Source: Corythucha ciliata (taxonomy: Eukaryota; Arthropoda; Insecta; Hemiptera; Tingidae). From it: a DNA stretch of 64,000 nt. The translations under genes and the position numbers were made by a program. Under the pieces are notes generated by a model that was not told where the DNA came from, ran no database searches, and saw only the letters and a list, made by a program, of their open reading frames with translations. Shown here piece after piece: positions 22,881 to 33,039 of this stretch (position 1 is the stretch's first letter; each line of letters starts with the position of its first letter). The stretch spans positions 42,513,253-42,577,252 of the forward strand of contig CM075939.1 in assembly GCA_038030265.1 (NCBI GenBank), in the 5' to 3' direction.

Positions 22881-23955
22881 ATCGGGCCAAAAAACCGCTA
22901 AGTTTAGCCGTTTTTACACCGCACAAAATTTGCGCCAAGACGCAAATTTGCCTCAAGACGCGGCAATGTTGGTTGTGTTCCTTTTACACGGCTGGCCGAA
23001 TAGGTTTGCGTTGCTTACACTACTAATTTTCGTTAGTCGTGTGTACGCTGCTACTCAAAACACGACTACATAGGCAGTGTTAGTCTTTTAGACAGCTAAC
23101 CAAGCCGTGTAAGCAACGTACCGGTAGTTGTGTTACACTGCTATCTTGGTATTTTAACACTCCTGGGTCTGTAACATCAAACCACAAAACATAGCCACAA
23201 GACACGACCTTGTTGGTCATGTTAAACTGCATGGACTGCCGTATCTTTACAGCACTCGCAGCTGCGTACATCTTGTACGCTCAGCCGTGTTTACGTCGTA
23301 AGCGGGGATCGTGTTAACATCGCTATCTCAGCCATGCCCTAGTTGCACCCATAGTGGTGTTCATGTAAACCGTACCTCACACATAGTCGTGTAAACCACT
23401 CGGTGCAGGCCACGTGGCAAGGCTGGTTGTGCCATGTCACTTGACCAGGTCTCCAGTCTAGAGACGGCCAGGAAGCCAGCTCTGTACCTTCTTCAGCAGT
23501 AGTTAACGACAGCAAACCAAATGTTTTCAGTCAATTGTTTGAGAAAACTCAATGATATTAGGAGACTGACTGCATCAGCTACCTAAATCATTACTTTTCC
23601 CCGATATATCTCGCTTTTTGGCGAGATTAGGTATTTTGTTGATTGACTGTATTTCCTGAACTAACAGACCCAGGATGCTCAGGCATGGCTTAAATTGTAG
23701 CAAATTTAGTTGGCTTCAACAATGTATACTGCAGTCATGCTCGAAAAACTCTTTCTTCTGGTATTTTTGTTTAAAAAATCAGAAAAAGTGATGAAATTTC
23801 TTAGTTTTTCGAGTGCCATGAGATATCGGCATTTTCCTGTTTTTCACGTTCTTCGTGACTTTTTTACACTAACAGCGAATTCACAGCTCGCAATTCAAGT
23901 TTAGACAAAAACTAATGACTGATTCGGAAAGAGCAAAAAATTTCCTTCTCGAACA
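22880..23955. other. Non-gypsy insert rich in TTACAC/GTGTAA words
   Basis: Foreign to the gypsy frame on both sides. To about 23450, short inverted words (TTTTACACGGCTG, CTTACACTACT, GTGTTACACTGCT, CCGTGTAAGC) recur at irregular spacing of 30-60 bp, like an eroded tandem repeat. No coding sequence was recognised, and the 63-codon frame at 23080-23271 is unconvincing. Confidence 0.45.
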
Positions 23956-25125
23956 TGTCATTAGAATGGGTTTTCGGAGTTAATTTGAACGTGTAATCTG
24001 CATGCAAACACAGGAAAAATGAAATGCCAAAAATAGCAGGTGAATTTCAAGGTGGCGTACGTCAGCTGTTTTAAGGTCACCTTTCTCCATTCGATGGCCT
24101 TTCGAATGGTGTATTACAAACCGTATTTACGTGAATCGTGAGGGCAGCAGGCACGCTGGAAACAGAAAAAACGTAGGAAAATTGTCGTGTTGGAGCGATA
24201 AACACTTGGGATTATGTTATTAGCGGACTCCTGTAATTTGCAAAATAAGACAGCTATGGGCTATGGTGGTATGCTAATTTCATCTAGGGGCGGTGAGACA
24301 TGAATGCAAATGTGAAGGATAGTTTCTCAGCCACCACCCCTACGGAAGGATCCATAATTATTGTTACACCAACCACTCGCCGCCGCCGGCCGTCAAGCCC
24401 GGAGGTGGTGATAGATTCCTTGTACTCTCGGCGTTGACGCTAATTTTAACACTTCCCTTGAGAATCACGCCAAGTCTCCCGTTCTTTAATGAAAAGAGCC
24501 CAGAGACCCACCACATAAGAAGCGTGGTTGGCTTTTTGAGCATTTCATAGCTCCTGTGGACATTAAAAATAACTTCTAGCCATCATGAGAGGGGGTTATG
24601 ATGGCGTGGTAGACAGCAAGGGAGCGACGAGCGAGAAAACCACATGAGTCCCAGATTACTACTACCTATGTATCAAAAACTAGCTATGTATCAAAAATTA
24701 TGGATTTATTGGAATGGAGGGGGGGTGAGCACTTGTCCTTCTTAGTAGAGCACGCCGAGTGGCCATACCGCCATTGAAACGAAGTTACTCCCATAGACTA
24801 AATCGTATTTTGAAAATTAGAGGGTCCGCTAAGGACATAATCCCAAGTGATGAAGTGATTATCGCTCCAATACGACCATTTTCCTACGTTTTTTCTGTTT
24901 CTAGCGTGCCTGCTGCCCTCATGGTTCACGTAAATACGGTTTGTAATACACCATTCGAAAGCCCATCGAATGGAGAAGTTTTCATTAATTTTGCCACTCA
25001 CAGCTTTGCAAACAGCTGACGTACGCCACCTTGAAATTCACCTGCTATTTTTGGCATTTCATTTTCCCTGTGTTTGCATGCAGATTACATGTTCAGATTA
25101 ACTCCGAAACCCCATTCTAATGACA
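23956..25125. mobile_element. Foldback-type element with ~290-bp inverted arms
   Basis: Left arm (23956 to about 24235) and right arm (about 24830-25125) are inverted copies starting TGTCATTAGAATGG; the right-arm copy has a short extra stretch. The spacer (24240-24820) is unidentified, GC-richer, and has no transposase. The right end lies directly against gypsy protease coding sequence (IIGADLLLHL), so the element or its carrier inserted into the provirus. No clear target duplication is visible. Confidence 0.7.
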
Positions 25126-25222
25126 GATTCGAGGTGGAGGAGCAAATCTGCTCCAATAATGGGGTGAGTGATATCGGCAATAGTGAAGCGCCACGAAAAA
25201 ACGGAGGGCAAATTGAGACTTA

Positions 25223-25371
25223 GGCCCATTTTCACCAACAAAATTGGTCTCGTTTAAAGTTGATCGTGATTAGTTGCCAATAGCGACCCAAATGAATTTT
25301 GATACAAGTGTTTACATTGTTAATCGTGATTAGTTGTTGATCTTGGTTTAAGAAGTTGGTGAAATCGGGCC
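25223..25371. mobile_element. 149-bp MITE, second copy
   Basis: Same family as 11160-11308, with TTA at 25220-25222 and 25372-25374. It splits the gypsy protease reading: one side ends at TITL-like codons and the other resumes at FSWRFTIADITHPIIGADLL. Confidence 0.9.
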
Positions 25372-25445
25372 TTAGAGTTATTGTTTTGTAGCCATAACGT
25401 TTTGATGATAGATCCGTTGGCGGCACGTAATAGACCGAGTTTTAG

Positions 25446-26322
25446 GGTTTGTTTAACTGCCTCTTGCCTGGATACACTTACGGCACCGTTGAACTACAGA
25501 ATTTGTAGCGCGGCGTATTTCATCTTCGTCTGTTTTCATTCTGTTGAAGGCCATTTCAATTCTTTCTATCAACTGTTCTCGCGTTTCAATATTGTCTGAG
25601 TAGACAATATCCTTAGCTTTGCCCCACAAGTAAAAGTCAAGAGGGGTCAGGTCAGGGGATCTCGCTGGCCACTCTACAGGTCCCCAACGACCAATCCATT
25701 TATTTGGATAATTTGAATTCAGCCACTCACGAACACGGCGAGCACTGTGTGCCGGGCAACCGTCTAATTGGAAGAACATGTATGCTCGCGCTTCCAAAGG
25801 AACTTCTTCCAGAAGGATTTGGATTTCGTTTTCCAGGAAGTTGAGGAATTCGTTGGATGAGACGCGAGGTGGCAGAATATGCGGACCAATCAGAAACCCA
25901 TCGACCATACCAGCCCAGACGTTAACTCTGAACTCAGTTTGGAAAGAGTTTATTCGATTGAGATGGGGGTTGCCACAAAATTGATGAAATGTTGATTGGA
26001 TTTAACGGTTTTTTGTTTTTATTTTTTTGCAGTTTTTTCCAACTCGTTAAGAAAAAAAGTCTTTGCCCGCCTTTATTGGGGGACCTTTTTTGACCAAAAT
26101 TTAGTGACAAATCTACTTTATTTAAATACATTTTTGGATAGAAACAGCCGTTTCCAAGTTTTTCGAGTAAACGTGTAAAAAAATAGGGTTTTTGACTGTT
26201 TTTCCGTAATAACTCGTAAACGAAGCTTTTGCGACCCTATGTATACTGCAAGTTTTTTGATCAGCGTCAAATTTCCCATAAGATCACGAGCTATGGCCAT
26301 TAAAAGTGGCGCCACCCTGTAT
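25446..26322 (-). mobile_element. Mariner-type DNA transposon, 3'-truncated
   Basis: On the minus strand it begins at ATACAGGGTGGCGCCAC (26322 downward), a typical mariner-like terminus. A noncoding or decayed part follows, then transposase coding to 25453. The opposite terminus is missing: the sequence joins gypsy protease DNA at about 25446. About 75 bp of that protease (25377-25446) also occurs at 26666-26745 on the far side. Confidence 0.75.
25453..25940 (-). pseudogene. Mariner/Tc1-superfamily transposase, C-terminal part
   Basis: The readable part starts with FRVNVWAGMVDG, then IGPHILPPRVSS, MFFQLDGCPAHSARRVREWL, KWIGRWGPVEWPARSPDLTP and LDFYLWG, and ends QRCRKCIQARGS. These are the second and third parts of a DDE catalytic domain (DDE_3 type): the Asp of QLDG and the Asp of SPDL are separated by 36 residues. 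The upstream DNA-binding domain and first catalytic Asp are not recognisable. It resembles insect transposases with the WPARSPDLTPLDFYLW signature. Confidence 0.85.
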
Positions 26323-26386
26323 ATTTCGGCACATGATACAAAAAATAAAAAGCAAAACAAAGTTATACCTATATAACAATAATTAA

Positions 26387-26521
26387 TAGGTATTCATAGT
26401 CGTTACTTAAGTTAAAATTCTCCTAAGTAAAAATCAAATCAGTTTTTGATGGAAAAAAATCATCTGTTTCGACGCCCACTTAGGGAAATTTAAGTTTAAG
26501 AAATGTCTACGAATACGGGGC
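26387..26521. mobile_element. MITE-like inverted repeat, ~135 bp
   Basis: The left end GGTATTCATAGTCGTTACTT and the right end, inverted (CGTATTCGTAGACATTTCTT), match imperfectly over about 40 bp. The two ends diverge more than in the neighbouring MITEs, and the target duplication is unclear. Confidence 0.6.
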
Positions 26522-26524
26522 TTA

Positions 26525-26662
26525 GGACCGTATTCAGAGACCTTCCTTAACTTTAAGGCCGCCTTAAAGTGCTTCAAAACAGGTGATGCATTTTAATAAA
26601 TCGTATGATCTTTGCACAACTTAAGTTAAGGCTTCGATAAGGAAGTTCTCTGAATACGGCCA
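26525..26662. mobile_element. 138-bp MITE, TTA target duplication
   Basis: The ends are GGACCGTATTCAGAGA and, inverted, TGGCCGTATTCAGAGA, followed by matching CTTCCTTA stretches. TTA flanks at 26522-26524 and 26663-26665. It abuts the MITE at 26387 and interrupts gypsy protease directly after the YGYKTITL codons. Confidence 0.85.
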
Positions 26663-26679
26663 TTAGTGTTATTGTTTTG

Positions 26680-27676
26680 TAGCCATACGTTTTGATGATA
26701 GAACCGTTGGCGGCACGTAATAGACGAGTTGTAGGGTTGTTTCGGTCATCGGTGGTAGGTGGTAGAACGGAAATCTCTGAACCGGTGTCGATGAGGAAGG
26801 TTTTATGTGCTGTACTGTCTTTGATGAAGAGACGACTAGTTAAGACGGACGAACCATGGGTCGCCTCCACGATTGGCCACATTAGTTTTCCGATGGATTT
26901 TGACTCTTGCTGCAAGGAGGACGACAGTTAAGAGCAATGTCTTGAAAAACACGGTGATACCAGCAAATGTCTTCGTTTTGGGAGTCAGAGTTGCGGGATG
27001 ATGAGCGGCTGGGAGGTCGTGAGCGAGTCCGTGTGTTCCTGGAAGGTCGATGTTGACAATTTTGGGTTGAAAGTTGAGTTGATTGGTGGCTGATGGCGAC
27101 GGTCAGTTGTTGTAGAAGTTGCGCGAGTTCGGGTTGCAGTGGGTGCGCGAGATGCAGCGTATAGAGAAGAATCGCATTCAAAAATGTTATCAGCAGTTGT
27201 TGCAAGTCGATGGACGTCAAGTTCGAGTGTAAGTCAGTATTTTCTGAACTTCTTCGGGCAAGCGTTCGAGCCACAAATCTTTTAGCATGTCTTGAGACAG
27301 TGAATAGCTGGCGAGGTCTTGCATTCGTCGGAGGAGGTCAGATGGACGTTCATCTCTGAGCTCCAGTTTACTGAGCAATTTTCTGTCGATGAGAAAGGGC
27401 AAAACGTTCCGTGAGACGAGTTTTAAGTGCCTCATATTTTTGGATAGCTGGAGGATCTGTGACTAGATCGCTGATCGTTGAAAGAACTTCGCCGTCAAGA
27501 TTGCCCACGACGATGTCGAATTTGGTTTGGTCGAGTGTGACTCGAGCTGTTCGAAAATTGGCTTCGACTTGGACAAACCAGTGAGTCGGGTTCTGTTTCC
27601 AGGATGGAGGAATTTTTGCTGAAACTGCCGACACTTCGTGATGGGTGTCAGGTCTGTTCACGTCTTCCGGTTCCAT
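26680..27676 (-). pseudogene. Gypsy gag and protease
   Basis: Gag starts MEPEDVNRPDTHHEVSAVSA and continues through PPSWKQNPTHWFVQVEANFR and RLPEEVQKIL, with at least two frameshifts. It ends in the CHCC zinc motif CWYHRVFQDIALNCRPPC, the hallmark of the CsRn1/Kabuki lineage. After an overlapping frame, protease follows with VLTSRLFIKDS and FLIDTGSEISVLPP (catalytic DTG). It is cut off after YGYKTITL at 26665 by MITE insertion. In an intact relative, gag and pol are adjoining frames. Confidence 0.9.
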
Positions 27677-27717
27677 TTGTACGAGTATCGTGTGAATGAT
27701 GCGTGTTCTGCGTTCGA

Positions 27718-27727
27718 GGGGTCACCA
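27718..27727 (-). other. Gypsy primer-binding site, tRNA-Trp
   Basis: The minus strand reads TGGTGACCCC, complementary to the CCA end of tRNA-Trp. It begins 8 nt from the LTR edge as drawn. Confidence 0.7.
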
Positions 27728-27735
27728 ATCACCAA

Positions 27736-27866
27736 TTTAGTTTGATTATACAAACACAAGTTTTCTTCGAGAGAGAACAAAAACAGAATCGGGAACAGAA
27801 TGAATTTTATTTTTATATCATGTGGAACTTTGTCAACGAAGTGGAAGGAGAAGTGAAGTTCCCACA
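27736..27866 (-). repeat. Gypsy 5' LTR
   Basis: Partner of 21132-21250, on the minus strand starting TGTGGGAACTTC. The ACGC duplication follows at 27867-27870. Confidence 0.88.
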
Positions 27867-27993
27867 ACGCGTCTTACCCCCCCTCGTCATCCGCACACCA
27901 TCCATTTAATTAAATAGGTAACCCTCTTCAAGAAACACCAGTGTTTGAAAAATGTGCAAGTTCCTCATCGAGACCCGGAAAGTTTGCCTGATC

Positions 27994-29780
27994 CAGTGGC
28001 GGATCTAGGATTTTATTTTGGGAGGGGGTAGGGAGGGGGGGAGTTTCAGCCGCAAACATACCTCCATTATAGGAACCAAGAATTGGCTTTTTCTCAATTT
28101 TAGCCGTGAATTAGCGATTTTTCCCATTTTTTGACGCGATCTAAGTGCTTTTCTTAATTTTAGACGCGCATTTCCTAAATTTCTGCCGTGGATTAGCGGA
28201 TTTTCTCAAATTCCGTTTCAGCGGCGAATAAGTCCTTCTTGTCCACATTAGCCCCGAATTTTCTCAATTTTTGACAGTGAATGAGCTCTACCATCTACAT
28301 TTTAGAGGCAATTAGCCGTTTGCCTCAGTATTGGCCACGAGTTTAGCCGCAAGTTACCGGGTTTCCTCAATTCTATAGTTGCGAATTAGCGTTTTGTTTC
28401 CTTCATTTTAGCTAAGAACTATTTCGTGAATTATTCCTTAATTTATTCACCCAGTCACCACTTTTACTCAACTTCAGCTCTGAATTAGAGGCCGCGATTG
28501 AACGCCTTTTGTATTGTCGGCCGCGAATGAACGCATTTTCCCAATTTCAGCCGGGAATTATTGGTTGCATCAGTTTTAGCCATGAACAAGCTGAATTACC
28601 AAATGTATCTTTGAATTAGCGTTTTTTAAATTTTACCTTCCATTAGCGATTGATTCTATTTGTGCCGAAAATTAGCGTCTATCTTCATTTTAGCTGCTGA
28701 TAAGCGCTTTTAGCCAAAATTATCTTTATTTTAGTTGAAAATGAGAGTTTGACATCAAATTGTAGGCGAGAATTAGCAGTTTGTCTCAGTTTTAGCCGTG
28801 AATAAGCTGTTTTTCTATCACATGTATCTGAAAATTACTGTTTTTCTCCACTTTTGCCGCGATCTAAGCGCTTTTTCTCAATTTTAGTCGCGAATCATGT
28901 TTCAATTTTAGCCGCGAATTACCGCGTTTCCTCCATTTTTGCAGTGAATTAGCAGATTTTCTAAAATTGTTCCGCGAATTGGCGTATTTTCTACATTTCA
29001 GTTGCGAATGAGCGTTTTACTTGAATTTCAGGCGGGAATTCGCAGATTTTCTCAGTTTTAGCAGAGATTGTGGCTTTCTCAATTTTATCCGTGAATTAGC
29101 GCGATTTTTCTCAATTTCAGTCCTGTTGTTGACTCGAGAAACCACGAATTTGGCGTTTTCATAAAATAATTGTTGAGCCAGGTGAGCATGCACTGCAGCT
29201 TTTTCTCAATTTCACCGCATATTAATGTTATTTTTTAATTTTTAGCCACGAATTAGTGATTGTTCTCGTTTTCTACTAATAGTCAGCGCTTTTTCGCTAT
29301 TTGAGCCGCGAATATTTGTGGCTTTTTTCAAACGTTTTCCAGCGTACTTGCCCAAAGAGTAGCACATTAGAACGTCTTCATAATTTCTTACGCCTTAAGG
29401 ACGTAGGGAAACTTGGAGTTAGCGTATTTTCTCTTTCTCTGTTTTGTCCGCAAGGTTGCCTTAAGATATCTCGAATTGGAGTATTTTTCCTAATTTAAGT
29501 GGTAAATATGCGCTTGTTCTCAATACCTGCCGCTAAATCAACGCTTTGAAAACAAAAACTCCATATTTTTCATCTTTACGCATTTCGGTGCCCCCCTCCA
29601 ATGAATGGTGGTCTCGGCGAGGGTTAAATTAATTCCTTCAACAGTCGTTCTTTAGTCCAAGAAAGGTGGAAGAAATCTCTCTGGAATGACTATCAACAAA
29701 TTGGAGCTGACACCATCTTCTGGCGTCTGAGGGGGGGGGGGAGTCGAACCCCCAAAACCCACCCCGTAAATCCGCCACTG
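27994..29780. mobile_element. hAT-like element carrying family A array
   Basis: The left end is CAGTGGCGGATCTAGG and the right end, inverted, CAGTGGCGGATTTACGGGG. GCCTGATC (27986-27993) and CCCTGATC (29781-29788) flank it, 7 of 8 bases matching, as expected for an aged hAT duplication. Between G-rich subterminal zones lies a plus-oriented family A array (about 28070-29530) and an array-end module. No transposase is present. Confidence 0.75.
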
Positions 29781-29789
29781 CCCTGATCA

Positions 29790-31049
29790 CAGGGGCGGAC
29801 CTTTCGGCGCTCAAAATGAACAACATACTAAACAAACAAGAACTCAAGGAGTACACTATTAACGTACCTAGAGTTCAATTATGGCCTTTTTTTCAATTTT
29901 AGATGCGAATGAGCGCTTCCCCTGAGTTCTAGCAGTAAATCAGCGCTCTTTCTCAATTTTAATATCAAACTAGCGATTTTTCTTAATTATTGCAATGAAT
30001 TAGCATGTTTTTTTCACTTTCAGCCGCACTTTTTGCTCAATTTCAACCAAGAACACCATACTAGCGGTTTTTCTATAAATTTTGACCGTGAAAGGGCTTT
30101 CATATAGACGGCGAATAAGCGATTTGTTCTCAACTTTGATCTGGAAGGTGCATAAAAAAAAACCACAAATCACGGCCGCAAATTCTTTTTTACTCTATTT
30201 TAGCCGCGAATAAGTGATTTTGTTCAATGTCAGCAGTTTAATAGCGTTTTTCAAAATTTTTATCCGCGAATTGGTACCTTTTCCTAATTTTAGCCACGAA
30301 TTAATCGAATGTACCTGTTTTCCCGCCGCGGTTAGTTCTTTCTCTCAATTTTAGCCGCTAATCTTAGTTTTTCTTCAATTTAGCCGCGAATTGGAGTTTT
30401 TGCATTTTAGCCGTGTATTGTGTATTAGTGATTTTTTCCTACAATTTATCTGTGAATTTGCACTTTTTCCTAATTTTCCCGATAATTAGTGATTTTCCGA
30501 ATTTTAGCCTCAATAACGAACGAAATATTCGCTGCTAAAATTGAGAAAAGTCGTAAAAAACAAATTCGTAGCTTAAATTAATACAAACGCTAATTCACGG
30601 CCAACGTTGAGAAAACACCAATTCACGGCTTCTGAAGGCAACTTTGTGGCTAAAGCTAAGAAAAAGCGCTAATTCACGGCTAAAGTGCAGAAATACGCTA
30701 ATAAACGGCCAAAATTTAGATGAAGTACTTATCGGCAGCTTAACTGAAGAAAAATTCACCAGTTCTTGACGCTACCGTGCACGGCAGGGTATCTGAACAC
30801 AACTTCGCTGCTAAAATACAGAATTTTAACTATCCTCAAGTTTCTTTAGGCCCTTAATAGGAAGCTATAATTGAGAAGGCGCGCAAATGTGCTAATCTTG
30901 GATCAAGTACATATATGGCAAAAGGTCTGAAAGGGCGTTAATATTAGCGGCTAAAATAGTGGAAAAGCGCTAGTTCGTAGTAAAAAGCGAAGTAAATCAC
31001 TAATTCACGGCTAAAACGCCGCCCTCTCCTTACCTTGGATTCGCCACTG
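29790..31049. mobile_element. Second array-carrying hAT-like element
   Basis: It begins CAGGGGCGGACC two bases after the previous element's duplication and ends, inverted, CAGTGGCGAATCCAAGG. The array is plus-oriented at about 29880-30510 and reverses to minus at about 30525-31015, so the interior is itself an inverted pair of arrays. No clean 8-bp duplication was found. Confidence 0.55.
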
Positions 31050-31324
31050 CTCCTATCACCCAAAAAAATTGGGACTAAAATCTGAGTGTTACATGTGTGG
31101 ACTTCGGGGACCTCTCCCCGGGTTCCGAGACCGAAAGTGCGATGTGTAAGCCCGTTAAAAACGTAATTCACTTGTGCAGGTAACAGCTTTATTATTTCTT
31201 TATTATTAGCCCTCTTGGTTCTCCATTCCTTCCTTTGTTTTGTCAGCCGTTTCTTCCTGGATTTCTCTTCCATGATATTATTATTTATCGCCTCCTCAAT
31301 CACGGACCACCCACCTCGTGTAGA

Positions 31325-31352
31325 GAAGTGTATAGCGGCTGCTATACACTTC
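31325..31352. repeat. Perfect 12-bp palindrome upstream of the promoter
   Basis: GAAGTGTATAGC and GCTATACACTTC surround a 4-base loop, about 180 bp upstream of the TATA box at 31531. It could be a cruciform or a dimer binding site, or a MITE scar. Confidence 0.6.
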
Positions 31353-31530
31353 GGATATAGTGTTGGCGCTACTGCATCACGCTGCTATTACAAATAGAAA
31401 ATGCAGGATTTTCCAACTCAACAGGCATCATTCATTGGCAAGCGTCTTCCGTTATTTAAAAAAAAAAAAAAACACCTAACACACGGTCTTGGTAGTCATA
31501 CGTATGCGCCTTGAATTTGCGGCTCTGACG

Positions 31531-31538
31531 TATATAAT
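31531..31538 (+). promoter_or_regulatory. Predicted TATA box of the myogenic factor gene
   Basis: TATATAAT lies 180 bp upstream of the predicted start codon, with initiation expected near 31560. An upstream ATG at 31620 opens a 22-codon frame ending before the predicted start, so it would act as an upstream ORF if transcribed. Confidence 0.5.
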
Positions 31539-31710
31539 GAGCCTCAGACACTGCCGTAGTGTTTATTTCTATTTCACAAACGTTAATTAGCTATTATTAG
31601 GGTCGTTTGTGGAGATATTATGGGATTCTTTCAATATTTAGATTTTGGAAAGAATTCAAACATCCACTCGCTTAAGTTAGCCAAGTGATTGTTTCGTGGG
31701 AGGATAAAAA

Positions 31711-32278
31711 ATGACTAGAATTAACGACAGGTGAGAGGTGGGGGGGGGAGGGAGACGACAAATTTCATTTCATGTTTCTTCCTTTGTCGTTTGTGTCACG
31801 TTGAAATTTATTTGAATGACAGATTGATTGGTATGCTAAAGTCAGTAAGCGTTTTTAATTTAATTACAGACATTGTGACGAAGACGACGAGTCGTCCTGT
31901 GGGGAAGAGCAACACGTTTTAGCACCGTCCGACGCGCACCGACATCCGTCGACGCACTCCTCCAGCACCACCACCGCCGCGGGGGAGTCGTCGCCACCGG
32001 CGGCGTCACGGTGCCTCCTCTGGGCATGCAAGGCGTGCAAACGTAAAACGGTCACCGTCGACAGGCGAAAAGCGGCGACGATGAGGGAGCGCCGCCGGTT
32101 GCGTAAAGTGAACGAAGCGTTTGAAGTTTTAAAAAGGCGAACCAGTTCGAATCCGTCTCAGCGTCTACCCAAGGTGGAAATATTGAGGAATGCCATCGAG
32201 TATATAGAATCGCTCGAGGATATTCTTCAAACGTCCGACAATAACGGCGATTCCAGAACGTCACCCCCGAATTACATC
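31711..32278 (+). CDS. nau: Myogenic bHLH factor (MyoD/nautilus), exons 1-2
   Basis: Myogenic regulatory factors bind E-boxes as heterodimers with E-proteins and switch on muscle genes. Exon 2 (31870-32278) follows TTTAATTTAATTACAG and contains, in family order, [13 protein letters not shown], the Cys-rich [12 protein letters not shown] (residues 55-66), the basic region [13 protein letters not shown] with the family's Ala-Thr pair, and the helix-loop-helix [20 protein letters not shown] to [11 protein letters not shown]. Exon 1 is inferred: ATG at 31711 to 31730, then GTGAGA, a 139-bp intron, and a phase that fits. Upstream of the acceptor the bHLH frame meets a stop at 31856, so a prior exon is needed. 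The donor ATC|GTAAGT ends exon 2 in phase 0. The N-terminus is shorter than in vertebrate proteins. The gene continues in exons 34565-34649 and 63949 onward. Confidence 0.93.
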
Positions 32279-33039
32279 GTAAGTATACGGCTCTATAAAA
32301 TTAATGGCGTGGCACTGTCAGTTGAGAGGGCGGGGGCGGGATGGTGTCATAATCGAGTGTAAATCCGGTTGTTTATCTGAGGTCGCTCAACGAAGTGTAT
32401 CAATTAAACCGTAGTCACTTCCAAGAGCCACTTGAGCGGAAACACGATGAAGATTCAAACATTTAATATGAGCCTTAGCATACTTTCGATAAGAAACACG
32501 TGGTAGTCATTAGCTTCAGAGGGATATGAGAAGGATGGATGGGGGTTGTCATTGGTATTCTTACCTGGCCGAATTGAACAGGAGCCAAAAAATCGGCAAA
32601 CTTAATATACGGCTGAAACGTCCGTCGATTTTTTTCATTTTCTGTGAGAACATTTGCTGTTCTGAATTCCTTTCAGACTGTCGTTTTTGAGTGACATCAA
32701 ACATTGAGATTTTTTAAGTTCCGAACGGTTCTCTCCCTGCCATTTACGCCCATCGGCACACTTTCAGGTGGTCTTGGGTGGTCATGTTCTTTATCTAGAG
32801 ACTAGAGATAGCATACGTCGACAACCGGCCCTTTTTTTGCACACACACAAAAAAATAAAAATAAAAAAAACCATAAACAAAACAAAACGGCGGCGGTGGC
32901 GGTTAAGGAGACGGAGGATTTGTTCCGGAGAACAGTTTTCCATTGGAATTGGGAGGGGAGAAGGTTACCCAGTGCCGGTCTTTTGGCGCCCCCGGGTGAA
33001 TCGTTCACCAGCGCCACCCCTAAGGATTGGAGCACTCTT

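Larger units (their letters stand above)
21132..27866 (-). mobile_element. Ty3/gypsy provirus, CsRn1-like, nested and deleted
   Basis: Short LTRs (21132-21250 and 27736-27866) are direct copies. ACGC lies outside each (21128-21131, 27867-27870) as a 4-bp duplication. Inside the 5' LTR, on the minus strand, TGGTGACCCC pairs with the 3' end of tRNA-Trp, the primer used by the CsRn1 lineage. Gag has the lineage's unusual CHCC zinc motif. A G-rich polypurine tract abuts the 3' LTR (21251-21268). The interior is broken by a foldback element, two or three MITEs and a mariner-type transposon. The integrase core and the first part of the reverse transcriptase are missing. Confidence 0.9.
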
